NCBI RefSeq assembly: GCF_014649655.1
Contig: NZ_BMTL01000020.1
Coordinates: 1 to 64,000 of the forward strand
DNA: 64,000 nt
Source: Streptomyces humidus
GTDB taxonomy: Bacteria; Actinomycetota; Actinomycetes; Streptomycetales; Streptomycetaceae
Direction: 5' to 3'
Every line of letters begins with the position of its first letter. Positions within the stretch are counted from its first letter, which is position 1. Position numbers and translations under genes: made by a program. Shown here piece after piece: positions 35,122-44,112 of the stretch. The notes beneath the pieces were generated by a model, which saw only the letters and a list, made by a program, of their open reading frames with translations, did no database searches and was not told the origin of the DNA.

Positions 35122-35563
35122 CGCCTCTCCCGGGGATTCATGCCGAATTCCTTGGGCGCCGCCGGACCGGTGCAGTTCGCCGGGATCGCGGCGGATCCTG
35201 GTGATGCCCTCCTCCGGCTGCCGCATGCGGCCCGCCGTGGAGCAGGCTCCCTTCCTCTCCCTTCCACAGTCCCGCATGCGCACTGCGCGGGCATCCCGGG
35301 GCCGGGTGAGGCAATCCCAGACCGCATTGCCTCAGACCTCTCGCTGCGCGGATCCTCCTGACTTCCAGTACACCCTTGGGCCCACGACTTCGGTGCGCTG
35401 GAGGGCTGGAGGGGCCTGGTGTCGGTGGCCAGTCGCGATTCTTGGTGACCGCTGTCAGCCTCGAGAGCACTTCGAAGTGCGACCACCTCTGTCCGGTCGT
35501 AGTGCCGCCGGGCACCTGCCCTCAACTGGCATGCCGGACAGATCGGTTCCTAGACTGTGAGAC
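35122..35563. other. 442-bp divergent non-coding region
   Basis: No gene recognised between the divergent USP and polX genes; it should contain both promoters. Confidence 0.45.
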
Positions 35564-37291
35564 GTGGTCCGGCCCAACGAGGAGGTCGAGGCGCTCCTTC
35601 AGGAGTACGCGGACCTCATCGCCATCACCGGAGGCGAGGCGTTCAAAGCGCGCGCCTACGAAAAGGCCGCCCGCGCGATCGGCGGTCATCCCGCCGACGT
35701 CTCCCACCTCGACGTCGCGGGTCTGAAAGAGATCCCGGGTGTGGGCAGGTCCATCGCCGAGAAGGTCATCGAGTACTTCCGCACCGGCCATGTCACGGTG
35801 GTCGAGGAGCGGCGGGCCCGGATTCCCGCAGGGGTACGGCAGCTCATCACCATCCCCACCCTCGGCCCCAAGAAGGCGACGGTCCTCTACGAGGATCTGC
35901 ACATCTCCTCGGTGAGCGAGCTGGCCGACGCCATCAAGTCGGAGAAACTGCGCGACCTGAAGGGCTTCGGGGAGAAAACCGAGGAGAACATCCTGCACGG
36001 CATCGCCCTCATGCAGCAGGCAGGAGGGCGGATCCTGCTGAGCACCGCCATGGAGGCGGCCGAGGACATCGTCGCCGAACTCTCCCGGATCACCGGCTGT
36101 GAACACTGCGCCTACGCCGGTTCACTGCGCCGCATGAAGGAAACCATCGGCGACATCGACATCCTGGTCGCCGCCCGCCGGTCGGCCCCCTTCATGGACG
36201 CCCTCACCGAACTGCCCTCCACCGCCGAGGTCATCGCACACGGCGAGAAGAAGACCTCGATCCGTACCGTCAAGGGCGTCCAGGTCGACCTGCGTGTGGT
36301 ACGGCCGGAATCGTGGGGCTCCGGGATGCAGTACTTCACCGGCTCCAAGGCGCACAACATCCGCACCCGCACGATCGCCGTCCACCTGGGGCTGAAGCTC
36401 TCCGAGTACGGCCTGTTCGAAACCGACGGCGGCAAGCGGGTCGCCTCCCGCTCCGAGGACGAGGTGTACGCCCGGCTCGGCCTGCCCTGGATCCCACCCC
36501 CGCTGCGCGAGGACCGAGGCGAGATCGAAGCCGGTCTGCGCGGCGAGCTGCCCGAGGTGGTGACCGAGCAGGACATCCGCGGCGACCTGCACACCCACAC
36601 CGACCTCACCGACGGCCTCGCCCCGCTGGAGGAGATGGTGTCGGCTGCCGCCGTACGCGGATACGCGTACTACGCGATCACCGACCACGCACCGAACCTG
36701 TACATGCAGCGCATGACCGACGAGAAGATCCTCGCCCAGCGCGCGCACGTGCGGGAACTGGACGGCAGGCACCACGGAATGCGGCTGCTGCACGGCACCG
36801 AGCTCAACATCGGCCCCGAAGGGGAGGTCGACTGGCCCGGCGAGTTCCTCGAAGGCTTCGACATCTGCGTCGCCTCGGTGCACTCCCACTTCAACCTCGG
36901 CCGGGACGCGATGACCCGGCGGCTCGTACGCGCCTGCGAGAACCCCCACGTCAACGTCATCGGCCACCCCACCACCCGTCTGATCGGTAAACGGCCGGGC
37001 ATCGACGCCGACTGGGACGAGGTCTTCGCCGCCTGTGCCCGCACCGGCACCGCCCTGGAGGTCAACGCCCAGCCCGACCGCCTCGACCTGGGCGACGAGG
37101 ACATCCTCCGCGCCAGGAGCCACGGGGCGAAGTTCGCCATCGACACCGACGCCCACTCGGTCCCCACCCTCGCGTACCTCCGCTACGGAATCGGCACGGC
37201 ACAACGCGGATGGCTCACCCCCGACGATGTGATCAACACGTGGCCACTGCGGCGACTGCGCGGGTTCCTGCGCAAGTGCCGGGCGACATGA
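35564..37291 (+). CDS. polX: DNA polymerase/3'-5' exonuclease PolX
   Basis: 575 residues from GTG 35564. Order: helix-hairpin-helix region (~1-160; LKEIPGVGRSIAEKVIEYF, LKGFGEKTEENIL), pol-beta-type nucleotidyl-transferase palm (~160-320; AGSLRRMKETIGDIDILVA with the metal Asp pair, KGVQVDLRVV third Asp), and a PHP phosphoesterase domain (~335-570; DLHTHTDLTDG, ITDHAPNL, HGTELNI, ASVHSHFN, DTDAHSVP). Bacterial PolX fills short gaps in base-excision repair and the PHP domain gives exonuclease or AP-site processing. A scrap of the last ~25 codons of another polX copy lies at 45075-45165. Confidence 0.95.
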   Translation: MVRPNEEVEALLQEYADLIAITGGEAFKARAYEKAARAIGGHPADVSHLDVAGLKEIPGVGRSIAEKVIEYFRTGHVTVVEERRARIPAGVRQLITIPTLGPKKATVLYEDLHISSVSELADAIKSEKLRDLKGFGEKTEENILHGIALMQQAGGRILLSTAMEAAEDIVAELSRITGCEHCAYAGSLRRMKETIGDIDILVAARRSAPFMDALTELPSTAEVIAHGEKKTSIRTVKGVQVDLRVVRPESWGSGMQYFTGSKAHNIRTRTIAVHLGLKLSEYGLFETDGGKRVASRSEDEVYARLGLPWIPPPLREDRGEIEAGLRGELPEVVTEQDIRGDLHTHTDLTDGLAPLEEMVSAAAVRGYAYYAITDHAPNLYMQRMTDEKILAQRAHVRELDGRHHGMRLLHGTELNIGPEGEVDWPGEFLEGFDICVASVHSHFNLGRDAMTRRLVRACENPHVNVIGHPTTRLIGKRPGIDADWDEVFAACARTGTALEVNAQPDRLDLGDEDILRARSHGAKFAIDTDAHSVPTLAYLRYGIGTAQRGWLTPDDVINTWPLRRLRGFLRKCRAT

Positions 37292-37361
37292 GACCGCACA
37301 GGCATGGGGAATCGACGGTCACACGACCCACGGGTCCGGTAGGCGAAGGCGGTGGCGTCCG

Positions 37362-37608
37362 GTGACGTACGTCGCTGTGAGCGCGCTGAGCCACCCGGGG
37401 CTGATGCGCGGCCGGAACAGGACAGCCTGGTCGTCGGGCCGTGGACGCTGTGCGCCGCCGTGACCGAGAGTCCGCAGACACTGGTGTTCCCACTGGGTAC
37501 GCCGCTGGTCGCCGCGGTCGCCGACGGGCTGGGCGGCCAGCCCGGCGGCGAGGTGGCCAGGGCCCTGGTCGTCGGCCGGCTCGCGTCGACCGGCCCCGCC
37601 CGTCCAGC
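37362..37608 (+). pseudogene. PP2C-type phosphatase, N-terminal scrap with frameshift
   Basis: GTG 37362 opens VTYVAVSALSHPGLMRGRN; a one-base shift then leads to QDSLVVGPWTLCAAVTESPQ and VAAVADGLGGQPGGEVARAL, the ADGLGGxxxG metal-site motif of PP2C phosphatases. Similarity stops at ~37608, where the capA fragment begins on the other strand. The missing C-terminal end resembles the scrap at 33905-34034. Confidence 0.7.
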
Positions 37609-37885
37609 CCGCGTGGGCCGAAGTCGAGGACGTAATCGTTGGCCAGGACGCAGACATCGGGGGGCGCGGCCAGGTAGGGGAAATTGGCGGGGTTCATCCG
37701 GTAGTGCACGTCCTTGTCGGGGGCGAACTCGCCGTCGCGCGTGACGCTGGTCTCCAGGTTGACCACGCGGACGTCGGGGCGGCCTCGTCCAGGACCCGCA
37801 GGGCGTCGCCCCACGGCCAGGCGAAGCCGACGGGACGGGGAATCGGGCCGTACGCGGAGGCAGGCGACGAGAACGCCGACCGTTA
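37609..37885 (-). pseudogene. capA internal fragment
   Basis: Minus-strand reading DVRVVNLETSVTRDGEFAPD, then KDVHYRMNPANFPYLA and VCVLANDYVLDFGPRGL matches the intact CapA at 45174-46298 (VRVVNLETAVTGDGDFAPDK ...). Upstream another frame gives GPIPRPVGFAWPWGDALRVL, joined by a one-base deletion. Both ends are missing. The catalytic HN of LANNHVLDF has become LANDYVLDF. Confidence 0.8.
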
Positions 37886-37989
37886 CTCGGACCTCGTCCA
37901 GGACCGGGTGCGTCGTCTTCTGTACGGACAGGGGCCGGGTCATCATGATCGGCCGTCAGTGACTGCCGTGCGGGAAGAGGTGAGGTCCA

Positions 37990-39402
37990 TTGGCCGGACT
38001 CGGAATGGGCCGGGGCGTCCTGCGCCGCAAGCCCATCGAACACATCGAGGAGACCGAGGTCACCGAGGGCACGCAACTGGAACGGTCCCTGGGGCTGTGG
38101 CAGCTGACCGCAATCGGCATGGGCGGCATCATCGGCGCGGGCATCTTCGCGCTGGCGGGCGCGGTAGCAGGCAGCACGGCCGGCCCCGCCGTGGTGGTGT
38201 CGTTCCTCATCGCGGGCGCGGCGAGCGCCGCCGCGGCGCTGTGCTACGCGGAGTTCGCGGGCCTGATCCCGAAGGCGGGATCGGCCTACACCTACGGGTA
38301 CGCGGTGCTCGGTGAACTCGCGGGCTGGTTCATCGGCTGGGATCTGCTGCTCGAATACACGGCGATCGTCGCCGTGGTCGCCATCGGCATCTCGGGATAC
38401 TTCGGTTTCCTGGTCGGCGAAACGGGCCTCGATCTGTCGGCGTGGATGCTGGGAGCTCCTGGTACGGGGGCCGGGCATCGGGTTGACCTGTTCGCCGCCC
38501 TGTTGTGTCTGCTGATCGCGTATCTGCTGAACCTGGGCATCAGGAGCGCGGCGCGCTTCGAGACCACTGTGGTGGTGCTGAAGCTCCTGGTTGTGCTGCT
38601 GGTCATCGGCGTCGGTGTCTTCCACATCAACACCGCGAACTACCACCCGTTCTTCCCCTTCGGCGTCGGCGGAGCGTTCACCGGAGCCGCGACCGTCTTC
38701 TTCGCCGTGTTCGGGTTCGACGCCATGAGCACCGCCGCCGAGGAGTCCAAGGACGCCCGGCGCCACATGCCGAAGGCGATCATCTACTCGCTCGCCATCT
38801 CGATGGTGCTCTACGTGGCGGCCTGCCTGGTGCTGGCCGGCATGCAGAACTACCAGGACATCGACCCGGAGAGCGGGTTCTCAACGGCGTTCAAGTCCGT
38901 GGGGCTCAGTGGCATCGCGGACGTCATCGCGGTCGGCGCGATCATCGGCATCCTCACCGTGATGTTCACCTTCATGCTGGGCGTCACACGTGTGTGGTTC
39001 TCGATGAGCCGCGACGGGCTCCTGCCGAAGTGGTTTGCCAAGACGCATCCCACGCGGCACGTGCCCACGCGTGTGACCTGGATCGTCGGAGGAACGTCGG
39101 CGGCCATCGCCGGATTTCTGCCGATCGCCGAGGCGGCCGAGCTGACCAACATCGGCATCCTGCTGGCGTTCGTCGTGGTGTGCGTGGCGGTCATCGTCTT
39201 GCGGTACCGGCAGCCGGAGTTGCCGCGCACCTTCCGCACGCCCGGGATGCCCGTGGTGCCGGCGGTCGGGATCGTCTTCTCGCTCTGGCTCATCACCTTC
39301 CTGCACTGGCAGACGTGGGTGCGCTTTGCTGTGTGGTTCGTGATCGGGCTCGGTGTGTACTTCGGATACTCCTGTCGACACTCGGAGTTGGCACGGCGGT
39401 AG
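37990..39402 (+). CDS. APC-family amino acid permease
   Basis: 470 residues. The first codon supported by a ribosome site (GAGGTGAGG) is TTG 37990; ATG 38005 is an alternative. Twelve transmembrane segments. The family's first-helix motif GMGGIIGAGIFALAGAVAG and the GSAYTYGYAVLGELAGWFIG block of helix 3 are clear, as is FFAVFGFDAMSTAAEESKDA in helix 6. It resembles the cationic amino-acid/YfnA-like branch, and would import amino acids by H+ symport. No adjacent metabolic gene hints at substrate. Preceded by the capA/PP2C debris and followed by a non-coding tract. Confidence 0.9.
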   Translation: MAGLGMGRGVLRRKPIEHIEETEVTEGTQLERSLGLWQLTAIGMGGIIGAGIFALAGAVAGSTAGPAVVVSFLIAGAASAAAALCYAEFAGLIPKAGSAYTYGYAVLGELAGWFIGWDLLLEYTAIVAVVAIGISGYFGFLVGETGLDLSAWMLGAPGTGAGHRVDLFAALLCLLIAYLLNLGIRSAARFETTVVVLKLLVVLLVIGVGVFHINTANYHPFFPFGVGGAFTGAATVFFAVFGFDAMSTAAEESKDARRHMPKAIIYSLAISMVLYVAACLVLAGMQNYQDIDPESGFSTAFKSVGLSGIADVIAVGAIIGILTVMFTFMLGVTRVWFSMSRDGLLPKWFAKTHPTRHVPTRVTWIVGGTSAAIAGFLPIAEAAELTNIGILLAFVVVCVAVIVLRYRQPELPRTFRTPGMPVVPAVGIVFSLWLITFLHWQTWVRFAVWFVIGLGVYFGYSCRHSELARR

Positions 39403-39791
39403 AGGAGCAACGCCCGGTCGCCGAAGAGGAGGCGACCAGAGCAGGAACCCACCCCCGCCCTCCTGCCGGCCGCCTGACCGCTCGGGACGGCCACCGGCAG
39501 GGGACACCCCCACAGATGCGCGTCTTGCCCCGCATTCCGGGATCGCTTCTGCGCCAGGGGCGCCTCCGCCCAGCGGTATGCGGCCGGGGCCGTGGCCGTG
39601 GCCGGCAGCCACCGGGCCCGGACCGCCGATATGGCAGCGGACACGCTTGGGGACAGCGGTCGCATACGCACCTGCGGCGGTGTGACGGGGACGACGGTGA
39701 GTATGCGGCCGCAGCGGTCGGCGCTGTACCACCGTTGCGGAGGTCAGCCAGCGCCGTACGGGGTCGGCCGCCGCGCCGCAAGTACTGGCGA
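39403..39791. other. 389-bp stretch without a recognised gene
   Basis: Only weak frames; a short plus-strand run (AVAGSHRARTADMAADTLG) looks protein-like but is unassigned. Confidence 0.4.
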
Positions 39792-40001
39792 TCACCGCCG
39801 GGGCGTGTCAGCCCGTCCGCCGCCATCGACGACCAGAAGCCGTCCGGTCAGCTCGGCCCGCCCCGCCCCCATGAGGAACGCTGAATGGTGAACGCGGAGG
39901 GCGCCATGCCGCGGGTCGGCGTCCTTGCGCATCCGGTCCGGGACACCCTCGCGGAACTCCGGGCTCCCGGCGGGACTGATCAGGGCATAGGTACCGGTCA
40001 T
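39792..40001 (-). pseudogene. Truncated paralogue of the MTGIYALI-family protein
   Basis: Starts MTGTYALISPAGSPEFREGV then PDRMRKDADPRHGAL, closely following residues 1-35 of the protein at 26873-27268. It then diverges into AELTGRLLVVDGG, which resembles the end of a short-chain dehydrogenase, so the frame is probably a junction of two scraps. Confidence 0.55.
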
Positions 40002-40122
40002 GGTCCGTACGCTTTCGTCGACCGCACATCGGCTGACGCGAGGTACCGCACGTGAATCGGGGTCGGACAGCGATCGCGCCGCCCGCCCTGCTGCACATGT
40101 CGGCTCGTGCCGCGGCGCCCCG

Positions 40123-40290
40123 TCAGGCTCCAGTGATCTCGATGTGCCGTGGCTCGGCGGCCCGGGCCTTGGGGACGGTCACGGTGAGTATCCCGTCGGC
40201 GAGGGTCGCTTTGATCTCTTCGGCCTTGACGTCGGTGGGCAGCAGCGCCCGCAACTCCAGGCCGAGGACGGATCGCGAACCCTCGGCCGG
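40123..40290 (-). pseudogene. Hsp20-type small heat-shock protein, C-terminal remnant
   Basis: Minus strand: LELRALLPTDVKAEEIKATL, then ADGILTVTVPKARAAEPRHI and EITGA-stop. The GxLTVTVPKA strand and PRxIEIxG end are hallmarks of the alpha-crystallin domain. The N-terminal ~90 residues are not present. HspX-like proteins belong to mycobacterial dormancy regulons; here the gene is dead. Confidence 0.7.
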
Positions 40291-40388
40291 TACCGCGATC
40301 CGCGTTTCCGGCCGCTGTCCCCAGCCCTACAAGGCCCTCGTCCCCCTCGCCGCCCGGTGAGACGACAGACCGGTACGAACAACTGCTC

Positions 40389-40610
40389 CTACGGTTCCAC
40401 GCGCCACATTCTTGAATCGCCGCCACGCCACTCGACCAGATCCGGATCATCGATCCCCATGTGCGCTTCCGGCATGCCAGAACGACGCAGAAACTCCACA
40501 ACATCGAGCAGGTGATAGGCCGTACCCACCTGCTCGCCACGAATCGTCACCCGCCTCCCGGCATCCGACCCTGGCGGATGCACGACCACAGGTGCATGTC
40601 GAGTCACCAT
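40389..40610 (-). CDS. Small hypothetical protein
   Basis: 73 residues from ATG 40610 with GTGAGGCTGGG ahead; the frame extends further but without support. Sequence features: APVVVHPPGSDAGRRVTIRG, then a LLDVVEFLRRSGMPEAHM helix and DDPDLVEWRGGDSRMW. I recall similar short proteins beside USP genes in other Streptomyces but cannot name a family. Soluble, no membrane segment. Function unknown. Confidence 0.55.
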   Translation of the reverse strand: MVTRHAPVVVHPPGSDAGRRVTIRGEQVGTAYHLLDVVEFLRRSGMPEAHMGIDDPDLVEWRGGDSRMWRVEP

Positions 40611-40623
40611 CCCAGCCTCACCC

Positions 40624-40669
40624 TGACCGTTCCCTGCCGCAAGTTCTGACCGTTCCCTGCCGCAAGTTG
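40624..40669 (+). repeat. Tandem 23-bp repeat
   Basis: Two consecutive copies of TGACCGTTCCCTGCCGCAAG+TTC, the second ending TTG. It begins 14 bases upstream of the minus-strand small gene's start. A related core CCGTTCCCTGCCGCAGG occurs near 48308. Confidence 0.75.
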
Positions 40670-40855
40670 CTGTCCGCGGGGCGTCCATCCAAGTCACCCG
40701 GGGCACGTCATCACGTTCCTGCAGCGTTCCGAGCACCGGTTCGTCGACCCGGTGCTCGCAAGCTCGGCGCCCGGCAGAAGCGGGCAGAGCCCGCGTCCTG
40801 ATCCGGCTGCGGGACAACAGCAACCGGGCGGTTCCCGGTCGTCAGTCAGCAGCAG

Positions 40856-41740
40856 TCAGCCGCGTGGGACGACAGCGACCGGGCAGTGCGCGTGCTGCAG
40901 CACGGCGTGTGTGACCCGGCCCAGCGCACGGCCTACGTGGTGGGCGGGCCTGCGTGCGCCCACGACGACGAGCTCCGCGTGCAGGGACGCCGCGACCAGT
41001 TCACCAGCCGGCGAGGGGACCCTCACCACCTCTTCGGTCACCTTGATGTCCGGGAACTCCTCCCGGACGGAGCCGAGCATGCGGGTACTCGCAGCGGCCT
41101 CCGCCTCCACGGCCACCCGCACCACGTCGGCCATGGGCGCCATACTCCCGACGTACTGGAGGTAGGTCCACGTACTCAACAGACGTAGCGATGCCTTACG
41201 CCGCCTGGCCGTCTCCCCGGCAAAGCGCACCGCCTCCAGGTCCTCTTCGTCCCGTACGCCCACCACGACCACCCCGCTCGGCGGCCGTTCCGTACCACGC
41301 ACGACGACCACAGGGCACCCCGCCTGTCCGGCCACCGTCAGCCCGACCGATCCCAGCAACAGCGTGGAGAAACCGCCCAGCCCCCGCGAACCCACGACGA
41401 TCGTCACCGCAGGAGCCTCGACACCCTCGGCTTGCGGAGCCGTCGCCGCGGCCGCCCGCAGCAGGCTGTCGGCCGCGGGCTCCCGGCCGACCTCCGTGGA
41501 GACCGCCAGGCCGGGCGCCCTGTCGGAGGCTGCTGCGGCGGCCTCGCCCAGCAAGGACCGGGCCGCCTCGCGGACCCGCCGCGCGGTGTCGGCGGACAGG
41601 CGTTCCGACAAATCGAGATCGACGGCGCACACGATGTGCAGGGGTTGGTGCCGGAGGGCGGCCTCCTGCGCCGCCCACAGCACCGCGCGTGCCGCTCCGG
41701 CCGAACCGTCCGTCCCTACCACCACCGGCCCCTCAGACAT
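40856..41740 (-). CDS. Universal stress protein, two tandem USP domains
   Basis: 294 residues. Domain 1: PVVVGTDGSAGAARAVLWAA with GSRGLGGFSTLLLGSVGLTV, a complete ATP loop. Domain 2: VVVGVRDEEDLEAVRFAGET with GARRPAHHVGRALGRVTHAV, where glycines of the loop are replaced, so only the first domain is likely to bind nucleotide. Third USP in the island. Its start is 66 bp from the end of the hibernation-factor gene on the same strand, so the two may be co-transcribed, Balon-like gene first. Confidence 0.9.
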   Translation of the reverse strand: MSEGPVVVGTDGSAGAARAVLWAAQEAALRHQPLHIVCAVDLDLSERLSADTARRVREAARSLLGEAAAAASDRAPGLAVSTEVGREPAADSLLRAAAATAPQAEGVEAPAVTIVVGSRGLGGFSTLLLGSVGLTVAGQAGCPVVVVRGTERPPSGVVVVGVRDEEDLEAVRFAGETARRRKASLRLLSTWTYLQYVGSMAPMADVVRVAVEAEAAASTRMLGSVREEFPDIKVTEEVVRVPSPAGELVAASLHAELVVVGARRPAHHVGRALGRVTHAVLQHAHCPVAVVPRG

Positions 41741-41806
41741 ACCTCACCAGCTCCTCCCGGCACCAAGCAGAACCCGCCGTCCCAGCCCAGGCCGGACCAC
41801 GGGGGA

Positions 41807-42907
41807 TCACAACGGCACGCCCGGGTCGGTGTACCGCAGCAGCACGCCCACCCCGTCCTCCAGAGGCAGTTCCTCCCGCGGTACGACCACCAGCTCGGCG
41901 CCGGTGCGGACCAGGGCGCGGATCAAGGCCGCGCCGGGCTGTTCCTCCTGGAAGGCGAGGACGCCGAAGGACTCCAGGTCGGCGGCCGACAGCGCGATCT
42001 GCGTCGGCTCCGAGCCGGCCCACAACCGCAAGGGCAGGTCGACGGGCGTGTTGAGCAGCAGCGCGCCTGCCTGAGCGCGCTGCAACGCGGCCACAACCGC
42101 TGTCATCCCCTCGACTGCACCGGCCTGCCGGGTTCGCCGCGTCCGGAACTTCTCCACCCGAGCCCGGTCCCGTCCGCTCATCCGGCCCCGGAAGACATCG
42201 CTCAACTCCTGCTCCAGCAGCGCCCGTCCCTCGCCGGCCGGATGCCCGTCATCCGCGACTGAGACCACGCGCTCGGGCAAGGGCTCGGGCAGGCGGTTCA
42301 CCAGCACGTTGCGCGCCCGGACCTCCCCGCCCAGCACGATCACCTCGGCACCGCTGCGGTGAACCAGGTCGGCCAGCTCACCGGCGATCTCGGCGGCGCC
42401 GTGCGGCCACTTGGTCGCAGGACCGCTGCGATGGCGACGCCTCTCAGGTGCGACCGTGCTGCTCGGCCACCTCCCCGTCTGGAAGTCCACCTCCATCTCC
42501 TCCGGCGCGCCGGTCTCCGGGTGCGCGGCGCGGTGCACAGTGGCGGCGGCATACGGGATGTCCGGCGCGTGCTGGACCGCCAGCGGCATCACGTCGGGCA
42601 ACGCGCCGAACCGGGCCGCGTCGTGCGCCGGCGGATCGGGCAGCTCCTCCACCAGGACCAGACCACCGTGGCTCGCGAAGATCGCCTGCCCGTGCCGCCC
42701 GGAAACCTCCCGGTCCGTGCCCGCGATGTCGGCGACGACGGCCACGGTGGCGTTGTCGGCCCCCTGCCGGGCCAGGTCCTCACGCAGATGCTGGCGTCGC
42801 AACCTGATCGCCGCCTCCGGGTCGTGGACGTCACGCGAGGTGTTCAGATAGGCACAGGCATACGGTCCCGGTCGCGCGTACACAGGGTCGAGAAAGGTCA
42901 GCTCCAC
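41807..42907 (-). CDS. Rv2629/Balon-like ribosome hibernation factor (aeRF1-related), copy 1
   Basis: 366 residues from GTG 42907, preceded by GAGGAGGCGACC; a longer frame upstream is not real. The start VELTFLDPVYARPGPYACAY and the LNTSRD motif, HGQAIFASHGGLVLVEELPD, IAGELADLVHRSGAEVIVLG and the end LVVVPREELPLEDGVGVLLR match the bacterial eRF1-like family that includes Mycobacterium Rv2629 and Psychrobacter Balon. Those proteins sit in the ribosomal A site with EF-Tu during dormancy (established for the family, inferred here). A paralogue lies at 48404-49507, roughly 40-45% similar by eye. Two tandem 16-bp repeats lie just upstream. Confidence 0.85.
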   Translation of the reverse strand: MELTFLDPVYARPGPYACAYLNTSRDVHDPEAAIRLRRQHLREDLARQGADNATVAVVADIAGTDREVSGRHGQAIFASHGGLVLVEELPDPPAHDAARFGALPDVMPLAVQHAPDIPYAAATVHRAAHPETGAPEEMEVDFQTGRWPSSTVAPERRRHRSGPATKWPHGAAEIAGELADLVHRSGAEVIVLGGEVRARNVLVNRLPEPLPERVVSVADDGHPAGEGRALLEQELSDVFRGRMSGRDRARVEKFRTRRTRQAGAVEGMTAVVAALQRAQAGALLLNTPVDLPLRLWAGSEPTQIALSAADLESFGVLAFQEEQPGAALIRALVRTGAELVVVPREELPLEDGVGVLLRYTDPGVPL

Positions 42908-42920
42908 GGTCGCCTCCTCA

Positions 42921-42952
42921 TCACGGTGGCCCGTTGTCACGGTGGCCCGTTC
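42921..42952 (-). promoter_or_regulatory. Two tandem 16-bp repeats upstream of the hibernation-factor gene
   Basis: TCACGGTGGCCCGTTG (42921-42936) is followed directly by TCACGGTGGCCCGTTC (42937-42952), identical but for the last base. They end 14 bp before the start codon, in the leader or promoter. Could be a regulator site or a slippage duplication. Confidence 0.5.
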
Positions 42953-43139
42953 GAGCCATCCCGAACCGCTCCCCCTCCCGGCCACCCAGACACCGCTTGC
43001 CGGTGACGCCCCAACCCGCCTCCGCTCTTCAAGTAGACCTCCCGCCCACCGACTTTGCGCGCCGGACGGTGCACCGCCGACTCGCGGGGGCGCAGGGTCT
43101 GGCGGCCGTCGTCGCAGGATCCTGGCAGCCCGGTGTTCG

Positions 43140-43337
43140 TCACTCCGGTGCCGAGCGGGAACCGACGGCGGTGTCCTGGGACGGTGGGCGGACGGAGCAC
43201 AAGGCCACGAGGCCGCAGGCATGGACCGCCAGCACCACCGCGGGCAGGTGCCCGTCCGGGGCGAATCCGCCGATGGCGAGCCTGGCGAGCGCCAACCCGG
43301 CAGCACCGAGGCCGCACAGCAGGAACGCCGGTGACAT
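43140..43337 (-). CDS. Small two-helix membrane protein (tentative)
   Basis: 65 residues from ATG 43337. Two hydrophobic segments (AFLLCGLGAAGLALARLAIG and LPAVVLAVHACGLVALCSV) with a short charged tail. No family recognised and the ribosome site is weak, so it may be chance, but the hydrophobic pattern and third-position GC support coding better than the alternative frames. Confidence 0.4.
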   Translation of the reverse strand: MSPAFLLCGLGAAGLALARLAIGGFAPDGHLPAVVLAVHACGLVALCSVRPPSQDTAVGSRSAPE

Positions 43338-43655
43338 TCACTGCCTGTAGAGGTCTGCCAACGGGTCGACGGACCGCCGGCAGCCGTCGGCAGCAGGTGG
43401 GGTTCGCGACAGATGGCTCGCGCGCCGCGCGTGCTGAACAACTCCATGGCGATGGGATACGTGGCTTCGGCAGCCACTGCGTCCGTCAGAAGCCATCCGT
43501 ATCGATCCCACGTCCTGTCGGCTGGAGGGTCTCTACCTACGGGAATCGTGCTGCTGTCCGCGTCGTGGCGGATCTGGTCGGTGGCCGTGGCGCTGTACCG
43601 TGCAGACGGACAGTCTGTCCTGATCTTCGGTACCTCTCCTGCAAGGGACATGGCG
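43338..43655. other. 318-bp non-coding region ahead of the cold-shock gene
   Basis: No gene seen; promoter and 5' leader of the cold-shock gene should be here. Long structured leaders are usual for csp genes but none was verified. Confidence 0.4.
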
Positions 43656-43859
43656 GTGGCGCAAGGCACGGTGAAGTGGTTCAACGCGGACAAGGGTTTC
43701 GGGTTCATCACCCCGGACGAGGGCGGCCCTGATCTTTTCGTTCACTTCAGGGCCATCCAAGTGCCCGGTCACAAGAGCCTGGAGGAGGGTCAGCGGGTCG
43801 AGTTCACGATCGTCCAGGGGGCGAAGGGGCCACAGGCCGACCAGGTAGTACCGCTGTAG
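43656..43859 (+). CDS. Cold-shock domain protein (CspA family)
   Basis: 67 residues from GTG 43656, which has AAGGGA seven bases before it; ATG 43650 is too close to that site. RNP1 (KGFGFITPD) and RNP2 (LFVHFRAIQ) motifs are present, with the family start AQGTVKWFNADKGFGF and end KGPQADQV. A single-stranded nucleic-acid-binding RNA chaperone. Note HFRAI where most Streptomyces copies read HYSAI. Single gene. Confidence 0.93.
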   Translation: MAQGTVKWFNADKGFGFITPDEGGPDLFVHFRAIQVPGHKSLEEGQRVEFTIVQGAKGPQADQVVPL

Positions 43860-43863
43860 AGGC

Positions 43864-44112
43864 ATGGCCAGCGAACCTGTCGGGCAGCCCGGCGAATTGG
43901 AAGACGACGAGCACAGACCGCTCCCCGCGGGTTACGCGAACAGCCGCGACCATCTACGGCACGCGCTGACCCGCCTTGAGACCGTTCTCGCTCGGCACCT
44001 TGGGATTGGGGCTGCCGCCGAAGAGCGCGGCGCGGTGGTGCCGGGTGTGCCCGGGCGGTCCGGCTTGGAAGTGACCGCAGCACATGACCGCGGTGGAGGT
44101 GAGCCACTATGA
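43864..44112 (+). CDS. Hypothetical 82-residue frame after the cold-shock gene (uncertain)
   Basis: Begins 4 bp after the cold-shock stop. One amphipathic helix (SRDHLRHALTRLETVLARHL) is visible; the second half is low-complexity Gly/Pro. The ribosome site (GAGGC) is too close to the ATG. It may be coupled to the cold-shock gene or be the start of a decayed gene. Confidence 0.3.
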   Translation: MASEPVGQPGELEDDEHRPLPAGYANSRDHLRHALTRLETVLARHLGIGAAAEERGAVVPGVPGRSGLEVTAAHDRGGGEPL

